Of a stretch of DNA of 15,916 nt, positions 8,330-14,766 are shown piece after piece. Every line of letters starts with the position of its first letter. Within the stretch, counting starts at the first letter, position 1. Made by a program: the position numbers and the translations under genes. The notes below the pieces were generated by a model that was not told the DNA's origin, searched no databases, and was given only the letters and a program-made list of their open reading frames with translations. Source of the DNA: CAZSGN01 sp964606415 (GTDB taxonomy: Bacteria > Bacteroidota > Bacteroidia > Bacteroidales > JBBRXJ01); NCBI GenBank assembly GCA_964606415.1, contig CAZSGN010000031.1, positions 1 to 15,916 of the forward strand, written 5' to 3'.

Positions 8330-10771
8330 TTATCTTATTTGTGCACGCAATTTCTCCTGATAAGCCTTGATCAATTGATTCATGATCTTATCAACCTGTT
8401 TGTCGGTTAATGTTTTAGACGGATCCTGGAAAATAAATTTAACCGCGTAAGACTTTTTGTCTTTACCTAATTTCTCATCGCTCTCATAAACATCAAACAA
8501 AGCCACATCTTTCAATAATTTATTTCCCTTTTTCTCCGCGATATCTTTAATATCAAGAAATTTCACTTGCTTATCAATCAACAGGGCGAGATCCCTTCTA
8601 ACCTCGGGGAATTTGGGCAGTTCAGTATATTTGGCTTTGCCCGGAGAAACAGCTTGCAATAAAACACCCCAATGTATATTGGCGAAAAAAACTTCACCAT
8701 CAATATCAAAGTGATCAAGAATTTGATGATCAAGCATCCCCATTTCTGCATAAACAACTTTCTTCTTACCCCAGGAGATTCCTTTGGCATATGCAGGATG
8801 ATCAATTTCGTTGGTAGTGAATGAACCAGGAGACATTCCAAGCCGCATCAAAATATTTTCAACATAAGCCTTAAGCTGATAAAAAGATGTTGGCTGCTCC
8901 GGTTGATTCCATGTTTTTTCGTTTTTATTCCCAAAAAGGACCATCGAAAGATGTTCGTTTTCCTGATACTTATCCAACGGATAATCCTCATCCTCTTCTA
9001 AAGAATAAACATTCCCGAATTCAAACAACATCAAATTATTCCGCTGACGATTCACATTATAAACAATATTCTCCAGTAATCCAAAAAGGAGTGTATTCCG
9101 ATAAACATTAAGGTCAGAGCTCAAGGGATTCAAAAGACGAACCACCTTCTCCTGTTCACCAGTCCATTCATAATAAACTTCTTTGGTAAGCGAGTTATTC
9201 ATTACTTCATTAAATCCGCGGGAAACGAGCATATCCGAGATCACATTCCTCAATTGATGCACATCAGGTTTAGATTGTAATACAATAGAAGAATTAAGTT
9301 TATTAGAAATTTCCACATTGTTGTATCCATAAATTCTCAAAACCTCTTCAACCACATCAGCTTCACGCTGAACATCAACGCGGTATGCAGGAACTTCAAG
9401 TTTTAAATGATCCCCCTGACGATCGAGCACATTAATTTCAAGCCCTTTTAAAATATCCATGACTTTTTGATCCCCGATATCCTTACCAATCAACCGGGCT
9501 GCATTTTTCAGGTTAAAATCAACATTAAAAGGTTTAACAGGTTTAGGATACACATCCTGAACAGATGAAGAAATTTTACCGCCGGCAATTTCCTTCATCA
9601 TCATTGCAGCCCTTTTCAAAGCATAAACAGGCATTTCCGGATCCGTTCCCCGTTCAAATCTAAAAGAAGCATCTGTACTCAAACCGTGTCTTTTAGCTGT
9701 CTTCCTAATATAAACAGGATTAAAATAAGCGCTTTCAAGAAAAATACGGGTTGTTTGCCCGGTTACTCCGGAATGCAAGCCACCAAAAACACCACCTATG
9801 CACATCCCTCCCTGCTCATCACAAATCATCAGATCATCAGCAGCCAGCTCGCGCTCTTCCCCGTCCAAAGTGGTAAATTTAGTATTCTCCGGTAATGTTT
9901 TAACGATAATTTGGTTTCCCTTCATCTTATCAACATCAAAAGCATGCAGCGGTTGGCCTAAATCATGCAGAATAAAATTTGTAATATCCACGACATTATT
10001 AATCGGGCTTAGGCCAATTGCACGCAACCTGTTTTTAAGCCATTCGGGAGATTCATCAATAGTGAGATCCATAATGGTCAGCCCGGTATATCTCGGGCAG
10101 GCCTCCTGATTTTCCACCACTACTTCTAATTCAAGATCATGATGATCAACAGCAAAATCATCAAGAGGCGGAAGTGAAACATCCACTTCTTTCTCCTGTT
10201 TCAAAAATGCAGCCAGGTCACGAGCAACACCAAAATGGGAAGCGCCATCCACCCGATTAGGCGTTAATCCGATCTCGAATACCGTATCGTTTTCGATATT
10301 GTAAAGATCACTTAACCGTGTCCCTGGTTTTACATATTGATCCAATACCATGATGCCATCATGTGAATCCCCAAGGCCAATCTCATCTTCTGCACAGATC
10401 ATTCCTTCGGATTCGACATCTCTTAGTTTGGTTTTTTTTATATTAAATTCTTCGTTCTCCGAATACAATGTAGCCCCTACTGTGGCCACCGGCACCTTCT
10501 GCCCCTTAGCCACATTCGGTGCGCCACAGACAATCTGAACCGGCTCACCAATACCCAGGTCAACCTTTGCCACACTTAGCTTATCTGCATCCGGATGTTT
10601 TTCACAAGCAAGAATTTCACCAACAACGATCCCCTCCAGACCACCTTTAACCGATTGAAAAGACTCCATTCCTTCTACTTCCAAACCAATATCGGTCAAT
10701 ATAGTCGACATTTCAAAAGGAGAAAGATCAACATCCAGATAAGCTCTTAGCCAGTTATATGAAATTTTCAT
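8330..10771 (-). CDS. pheT: Phenylalanine--tRNA ligase beta subunit
   Basis: This is the beta chain of the alpha2-beta2 enzyme that charges tRNA-Phe in the cytoplasm. Its 813 residues match a full-length bacterial PheT in domain order. An N-terminal segment is followed by an EMAP-type tRNA-binding OB fold (about 42-155, including GIVVGEIL and HPDADKLSVAKV). Then come the B3/B4 editing region (about 212-390, with FILHDLGQPLHAFD at 266-279), B5 (about 412-482, with RVDVQREADVVEEV and its acidic residues), a catalytic-like core, and the C-terminal anticodon-binding FDX-ACB domain (about 718-811, beginning near LPKFPEVRRDLALLID). The B3/B4 region removes tyrosine wrongly attached to tRNA-Phe. pheS is not adjacent, as is common in Bacteroidota. 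The start ATG lies 24 bases after a TACTTTTG -7 box. It is the first gene of the leftward group with the macro-domain and prenyltransferase genes. Confidence 0.98.
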   Translation of the reverse strand: MKISYNWLRAYLDVDLSPFEMSTILTDIGLEVEGMESFQSVKGGLEGIVVGEILACEKHPDADKLSVAKVDLGIGEPVQIVCGAPNVAKGQKVPVATVGATLYSENEEFNIKKTKLRDVESEGMICAEDEIGLGDSHDGIMVLDQYVKPGTRLSDLYNIENDTVFEIGLTPNRVDGASHFGVARDLAAFLKQEKEVDVSLPPLDDFAVDHHDLELEVVVENQEACPRYTGLTIMDLTIDESPEWLKNRLRAIGLSPINNVVDITNFILHDLGQPLHAFDVDKMKGNQIIVKTLPENTKFTTLDGEERELAADDLMICDEQGGMCIGGVFGGLHSGVTGQTTRIFLESAYFNPVYIRKTAKRHGLSTDASFRFERGTDPEMPVYALKRAAMMMKEIAGGKISSSVQDVYPKPVKPFNVDFNLKNAARLIGKDIGDQKVMDILKGLEINVLDRQGDHLKLEVPAYRVDVQREADVVEEVLRIYGYNNVEISNKLNSSIVLQSKPDVHQLRNVISDMLVSRGFNEVMNNSLTKEVYYEWTGEQEKVVRLLNPLSSDLNVYRNTLLFGLLENIVYNVNRQRNNLMLFEFGNVYSLEEDEDYPLDKYQENEHLSMVLFGNKNEKTWNQPEQPTSFYQLKAYVENILMRLGMSPGSFTTNEIDHPAYAKGISWGKKKVVYAEMGMLDHQILDHFDIDGEVFFANIHWGVLLQAVSPGKAKYTELPKFPEVRRDLALLIDKQVKFLDIKDIAEKKGNKLLKDVALFDVYESDEKLGKDKKSYAVKFIFQDPSKTLTDKQVDKIMNQLIKAYQEKLRAQIR

Positions 10772-10794
10772 GCTAATGATTTTTTATTAAGGAA

Positions 10795-10822
10795 CAAAAG
10801 TAACCATTTTTTAAAGAACCAA
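10795..10822 (-). promoter_or_regulatory. pheT operon promoter
   Basis: On the minus strand a TTG (10822-10820) is followed after 17 bases by TACTTTTG (10802-10795). This matches the Bacteroidota housekeeping promoter pattern of a TTG -33 and a TAnnTTTG -7. Transcription would begin near 10788-10791, leaving a leader of about 17-20 bases before the ATG at 10771. No Phe-rich leader peptide or attenuator fits in so short a leader, so pheT attenuation of the E. coli type is not expected. Confidence 0.65.
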
Positions 10823-10927
10823 AAAAGAGATGATTACCGACTGTTCGCTTTTTTTGATTATCTGTCCCCGGCCAGGGATTATTGAAAGACATTGCTATTG
10901 ATTATATTCTTTATAAATTACAAACTC

Positions 10928-10957
10928 CTCTGCCACAAGCTGACGCTTGCAGCAGGG
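10928..10957. repeat. Imperfect GC-rich inverted repeat (hairpin)
   Basis: CAAGC (10936-10940) and GCTTG (10945-10949) form a 5-bp stem around a TGAC loop. After a 2x2 mismatch (CA opposite CA) the arms continue for six more pairs, with 10928-10933 pairing 10952-10957 and including one G-T pair. There is no following T-run, so it is not a classic terminator. An AGAGG at 10970-10974 could pair instead with CCTCT at 10927-10931. The segment is richer in G and C than its surroundings. Confidence 0.5.
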
Positions 10958-11086
10958 TGTATTTAGGGAAGAGGCCTGGAAAATCATTATTATATCCTTT
11001 TCTACGTTCAAAATAACAGGCAATTATATAGAGCATCTCTAAAAAGGTTTTATACTGATAATACAGGAGATCGGGTTTTAGACCCA

Positions 11087-11115
11087 TTGTATTGAAAAAT
11101 AAATCAATATCTTTG
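11087..11115 (+). promoter_or_regulatory. surE promoter
   Basis: TTG at 11087-11089 is followed after 18 bases by TATCTTTG at 11108-11115, an exact TAnnTTTG -7 box. A second TTG at 11092-11094 is less well spaced. The -7 box ends four bases before the first ATG (11120), so transcription would begin at or next to that codon. Translation is therefore either leaderless from 11120 or starts at Met6 (11135), which has AAGGA at 11123-11127, seven bases upstream. Confidence 0.65.
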
Positions 11116-11119
11116 TGTT

Positions 11120-11914
11120 ATGAAGGAAAAAGATATGTTCGATGAAGACAGGCTAATCCTGGTCACCAATGACGATGGGTACGATGCAAAAGGATTTAAG
11201 ACGCTTGTTAATGCCATGAAACAGTTCGGAAAAGTTTTGGCAGTAGCCCCGGTTGATGCACAGAGCGGAATGGGTCATGCCATTACCATTAAGGTGCCGC
11301 TCCGCCTGAAAAAAATTAAAGAAGAAGAAAACCTTGCCATCTACAAATGCAACGGCACGCCTGTTGATTGCATTAAAATTGCCCTTGACAAAGTGGTGGA
11401 TAAAAAACCAGACCTCATCGTCTCAGGGATCAATCATGGAAATAATACTTCTGTAAGCGTGTTTTATTCAGGAACCGTATCAGCAGCGGTCGAAGGCGCC
11501 CTTAATAATATTGTTTCACTGGCCTTCTCTCTCGACAATTTATCTCACGATGCCGATTTTAGCGCTGCAGAACATTATACAGAGCAAATAACGCGGGACG
11601 TGCTGTCGCATCAATTACCCAAGGGAACCTGCTTAAATATTAATATCCCAAGGACCCATCAAGAAGATATTAAAGGCATATTAACCTGCCGCCAGACAAA
11701 AGGAGCATGGGTAGAAACATTTGATCAGCGAATGGACCCGGGAAAACAAAATTATTACTGGCTGACAGGCAGTTTTTATAATTACGAAGATCATGCGGAA
11801 GATACAGATGAATGGGCTGTCAGAAATAATTATGTGGCAGTAGTCCCACTGCAGATTGATATGACCTGCTATGAAACACTGGAACAAATTAAAGCATGGC
11901 CGGATACAAAATAA
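11120..11914 (+). CDS. surE: 5'/3'-nucleotidase SurE
   Basis: SurE is a metal-dependent cytoplasmic phosphatase that removes phosphate from nucleoside 5'- and 3'-monophosphates and can act on short polyphosphate; it was first linked to stationary-phase survival. The hallmark N-terminal motif LVTNDDGYDAKG is present, with metal ligands D18 and D19. S49 (in AQSGMGHAIT) and N105 (in VSGINHGNN) complete the expected site. VFYSGTVSAAVEGA (114-127) is the conserved family segment after it. The length of 264 residues is normal. The start is uncertain: the -7 box leaves almost no leader before ATG 11120, whereas ATG 11135 has a good AAGGA ribosome site and gives a 259-residue protein closer to the usual short N-terminus. 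It is divergent from pheT and heads a rightward series with a membrane protein, lpxB and a SpoIID-domain gene. Confidence 0.96.
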   Translation: MKEKDMFDEDRLILVTNDDGYDAKGFKTLVNAMKQFGKVLAVAPVDAQSGMGHAITIKVPLRLKKIKEEENLAIYKCNGTPVDCIKIALDKVVDKKPDLIVSGINHGNNTSVSVFYSGTVSAAVEGALNNIVSLAFSLDNLSHDADFSAAEHYTEQITRDVLSHQLPKGTCLNINIPRTHQEDIKGILTCRQTKGAWVETFDQRMDPGKQNYYWLTGSFYNYEDHAEDTDEWAVRNNYVAVVPLQIDMTCYETLEQIKAWPDTK

Positions 11915-12029
11915 TAAACATAGAATAGACTCTTGGCTTTATAGACAAACGCTATATACAATATAATTTATCAAATTGTTTTTAAAATTGTCATCACGAT
12001 AAAACATATTTATTCATTTTCCTAAACTT

Positions 12030-12338
12030 ATGACCATGTCGTTGGCTCCATCAAAATACAATAAAATCCGGATAGGTTTCATCCTGGGTTTACTTATTCC
12101 GGTTATTTTCTTCTTTGCTTCATACGTTTTATTTTTTAATCATTTCACTTTAAGTGAATACATCTCCAATACCTTTCAATTTAAATTGCTGAGTGCCATC
12201 ACTTCCTTATGTGTCATTCCCAATCTGTTATTATTTTTTATTTTTATCTGGACCAACCGTTTATTATCAGCAAGAGGCGTGTTGATGTCCACCATCTTTT
12301 ATGGCATTGTTGTGGCCATATTGCGTTTCACTGCTTAA
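12030..12338 (+). CDS. Small three-helix membrane protein of unknown function
   Basis: I do not recognise a named family for this protein of 102 residues. It has three clear hydrophobic segments, at about 14-36, 50-73 and 80-100, separated by short polar loops. There is a basic N-terminus (SKYNKIRIG) and an NR pair before the third helix. It has no signal-peptidase site, no cysteine pair and no catalytic-looking motif. It begins 115 bases after surE and ends 10 bases before the lpxB ATG, so it is probably translated from the same message as lpxB. Its tight placement argues that it is real. I saw neither a -7 box nor a Shine-Dalgarno upstream. A second ATG two codons downstream (12036) is possible. 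Location next to lpxB invites, but does not prove, a role in the envelope. Confidence 0.75.
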   Translation: MTMSLAPSKYNKIRIGFILGLLIPVIFFFASYVLFFNHFTLSEYISNTFQFKLLSAITSLCVIPNLLLFFIFIWTNRLLSARGVLMSTIFYGIVVAILRFTA

Positions 12339-12348
12339 AAAAGAAACC

Positions 12349-13473
12349 ATGTACTACTACATCATTGCAGGCGAAGCATCAGGTGACCTCCATGGCTCCC
12401 TGCTAATGAAAGAACTAAAAAAAGAAGACCCAAATGCCCGTTTTCGCTTCTGGGGAGGAGACAAAATGACTATGGAAGGGGGAGAAATGGTTAGGCATTA
12501 CAAAGATACAGCAGTCATGGGTATCTGGGAGGTAATAAAAAAGCTGGGCAAAGTAAAAAAAAACCTGAAAGATTGCCGGAATGACTTATTAAAAACGAAT
12601 CCGGACGTACTAATTCTGATTGATTATCCCGGGTTCAATCTTCGTATCGCTAAATTTGCACATCAGAATAATATCCCTGTTTGTTATTATATCTCCCCAA
12701 AAATCTGGGCATGGAAAAGCAGCCGGATCAAACAAATCAAAGCTTATGTAGATCGCATGTTCACGATCCTGCCTTTTGAAACAGCCTTTTACCAAAAATA
12801 TGATTATCCGGTGCAATACGTTGGCAATCCGCTGGTTGATGTTATAGAAGAAAAAAAAGAGGAAGCCCCTTCGCCTGAACAATTCAGGAAAACAAATAAA
12901 CTAGATAATCGGCCTATTATTGCAGTCTTACCAGGCAGCCGTGAACATGAAATAGAAAAATGCCTGCCGGAAATGCTGGAAGGGCTAAAGCCTTTTAACC
13001 AATACCAGGTAATCATTGCCGGCGTATCAACTATTAATCCAAAAACCTATCAGAAAGCATCCTCCAGGGGGGCCTCATTTAATATCATCACTGATCAAAC
13101 TTACGACCTGCTTTTTAACAGCTATGCCGCTGTGGTTGTATCAGGGACAGCAGTACTGGAAGCTGCACTGGCAGGAGTCCCCCAGGTTGCATTATATAAA
13201 GTCAGCCGCTTCACTTATATGTTAAAATTCCTGGTTAAAATTCCCTGGTTTACTTTACCAAACATCATCTTACAACGCGAGAGTGTAAAAGAATTGCTGC
13301 AACACCATCTTTCTTCAGATATCCGAAAAGAGATGGATCAGCTTTTAAATAATCCTGCCCGGCGTGAACAATTATTAAATGATTACAAACTGCTTCACCA
13401 AATGCTTAATAAAAAAGGGGCCGCCAATCATGCAGCCAAAGGCATTGTTGAATTTATGCAAACCATGAAATGA
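12349..13473 (+). CDS. lpxB: Lipid-A-disaccharide synthase
   Basis: LpxB is a GT-B fold glycosyltransferase (family GT19) at the inner face of the inner membrane. It joins UDP-2,3-diacylglucosamine to lipid X to form the tetra-acyl disaccharide 1-phosphate in lipid A synthesis. The family N-terminus YYIIAGEASGDLHGS is at residues 3-17. D92 (in LIDYPGFNLRIA) and R198 (in LPGSREHEI, 194-202) match residues essential in characterised LpxB. VSGTAVLEAALAGVPQVALYK (264-284) is the C-terminal nucleotide-sugar-binding segment. The hydrophobic, basic stretch FTYMLKFLVKIPWFTLPNI (288-306) fits membrane association. The 374-residue length is normal. The reading frame is open further upstream, but ATG 12349 gives the exact family N-terminus, so I chose it. 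Other lpx genes are not in the window. Confidence 0.97.
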   Translation: MYYYIIAGEASGDLHGSLLMKELKKEDPNARFRFWGGDKMTMEGGEMVRHYKDTAVMGIWEVIKKLGKVKKNLKDCRNDLLKTNPDVLILIDYPGFNLRIAKFAHQNNIPVCYYISPKIWAWKSSRIKQIKAYVDRMFTILPFETAFYQKYDYPVQYVGNPLVDVIEEKKEEAPSPEQFRKTNKLDNRPIIAVLPGSREHEIEKCLPEMLEGLKPFNQYQVIIAGVSTINPKTYQKASSRGASFNIITDQTYDLLFNSYAAVVVSGTAVLEAALAGVPQVALYKVSRFTYMLKFLVKIPWFTLPNIILQRESVKELLQHHLSSDIRKEMDQLLNNPARREQLLNDYKLLHQMLNKKGAANHAAKGIVEFMQTMK

Positions 13474-13525
13474 TCCTATTAAATACACATAATAAAATAT
13501 ACAATAAATCAGTATCCAATACCCA

Positions 13526-14719
13526 ATGAAAAGACAACTGATCAAAAGAATTAACCGGATGCGGTACACCGGACTAATCATTTTCTTAATGTGCATGAGC
13601 CATCATATACAGGGAGAACAACTTGCCATCAGTATCTTTAATGATTTTAATATACAAACCGCTATTATTAGTGTAATAAATGGCCAATATCATTTAACAG
13701 GAGATGGAGATACCATCAAAACATTATCAACAAACCATGTTTTCTACACCACAGAAATCGGCAATTTTCTACATATAAGCACAGAAAACAAACACCTCGG
13801 CCAATTCAAAAAAGTCAAACTACACCCGCTGGGTGACACATGCATATTCAAAGTTAAACCAATGGTTCCGGGGCGCCCTCATCGTTTATATCAGGATGGA
13901 TTAAGTATCGAATATGATTATAATAAACTTCTTTTGATAAATAAAATAAACCTGCCTCACTATATCGCCGGTGTTGTACGGGCAGAATGCGGTGTTGGCC
14001 ATCATCCCGAATTTTTTAAAGCCCACGCAATTATAGCCCGCACTTATGCCCTTAAACACCGTTCAAAACATTTGGGCGAGAGATTCCAGCTTTGCGACGG
14101 CGTGCATTGCCAGGCGTACAAGGGTATGACTGAACGGGAAAATATTATTCACGCCACTCACGATACAAAAAACGAGGTGCTGACCGACCAGGACAGCAAC
14201 CTCATCACTGCGGCTTTTCATTCGAACTGCGGTGGCCAGACACAACATTCGGAAAATGTATGGTTATCACATAAATCTCATCTACGGTCTGTCATTGACC
14301 CATATTGCATCCAAAGCACTAATGCACACTGGCAAGAAGAAATCAATCTCGATGAATGGAAAAAATATCTTGAGAAAAAACAAGTAAATATTGATGATCT
14401 TTCAAAAAAGAATATCGAATTCAACCAATACAAAAGAATGAAATATTACCAACCTGGCCAACATAAAATTCTGCTAAGTGATATCCGCAAAGACTGGGGC
14501 TTGCGTTCCACCTATTTTTCTTTAAAGATAAAAGACAATAAATTAATTATAGATGGCAAAGGATATGGCCACGGAGTAGGTCTGTGCCAACAGGGAGCAA
14601 TGCAAATGGCACATGCTGAAAAGGATTACAAAGAGATCATACACTTTTATTACACAGACGTCCGTATTATTGATTATCATACGATCATCAAAATAGAGAA
14701 TGATCCCTTTTTTAAATAA
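13526..14719 (+). CDS. SpoIID/LytB-domain protein (probable peptidoglycan lytic transglycosylase)
   Basis: This 397-residue exported protein starts with a basic region and a hydrophobic signal (1-30: KRQLIKRINRMRY followed by GLIIFLMCM). The SpoIID domain runs from about 115 to 385. YIAGVVRAECG (146-156) carries E154, which aligns with the catalytic glutamate of SpoIID, the sporulation enzyme that cleaves peptide-free glycan strands. KAHAIIARTYALKH (165-178), FHSNCGGQT (231-239) and GYGHGVGLCQQGAMQMA (346-362) are the other conserved blocks. C190, H194 and C195 (LCDGVHC), perhaps with H182, resemble the zinc-binding cluster reported in clostridial SpoIID. The organism shows no sign of sporulation, so the role is presumably cell-wall remodelling in the periplasm. 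It begins 52 bases after lpxB and has no evident promoter, so it is probably cotranscribed. It converges on the BCCT gene. Confidence 0.92.
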   Translation: MKRQLIKRINRMRYTGLIIFLMCMSHHIQGEQLAISIFNDFNIQTAIISVINGQYHLTGDGDTIKTLSTNHVFYTTEIGNFLHISTENKHLGQFKKVKLHPLGDTCIFKVKPMVPGRPHRLYQDGLSIEYDYNKLLLINKINLPHYIAGVVRAECGVGHHPEFFKAHAIIARTYALKHRSKHLGERFQLCDGVHCQAYKGMTERENIIHATHDTKNEVLTDQDSNLITAAFHSNCGGQTQHSENVWLSHKSHLRSVIDPYCIQSTNAHWQEEINLDEWKKYLEKKQVNIDDLSKKNIEFNQYKRMKYYQPGQHKILLSDIRKDWGLRSTYFSLKIKDNKLIIDGKGYGHGVGLCQQGAMQMAHAEKDYKEIIHFYYTDVRIIDYHTIIKIENDPFFK

Positions 14720-14766
14720 CATTTTGCCTCTAAAAAACCGCTAGCAAGTAACTGAATAAAACACTA

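Larger units (their letters stand above)
10772..11119. other. Divergent intergenic region between pheT and surE
   Basis: These 348 bases hold a promoter at each end (pheT at 10795-10822, surE at 11087-11115). The roughly 260 bases between them have no credible coding region; the longest reading frame I noticed from an ATG, at 10830, is 23 codons. The middle contains an imperfect GC-rich hairpin at 10928-10957, described separately. I see no exact TAnnTTTG match in the middle portion on either strand. Confidence 0.7.

Noticed and set aside
10855..10866. 12-base sequence TGATTATCTGTC also present at 6909-6920, as a possible shared regulatory repeat
   Set aside because: Several exact 12-base matches are expected by chance in an AT-rich window of this size, and the two copies sit differently relative to their promoters.
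10830..10901. Short plus-strand reading frame from ATG 10830
   Set aside because: It has only 23 codons and no ribosome site, and it overlaps the pheT promoter region. There is nothing to support translation.
11915..12029. Separate promoter for the small membrane protein and lpxB
   Set aside because: I found no exact TAnnTTTG box here. A divergent or alternative-sigma promoter cannot be excluded, but the sequence does not show one.
12301..12348. Upstream in-frame extension of lpxB beginning at 12301
   Set aside because: It overlaps the small membrane gene. The ATG at 12349 gives exactly the conserved LpxB N-terminus (YYIIAGEASGDLHGS), so the extension is just open frame.
14720..14766. Bidirectional terminator between the convergent SpoIID-domain and BCCT genes
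   Set aside because: Only a short GCTAGC palindrome is present, with no extended stem or T-run, so it is not supported as an intrinsic terminator.
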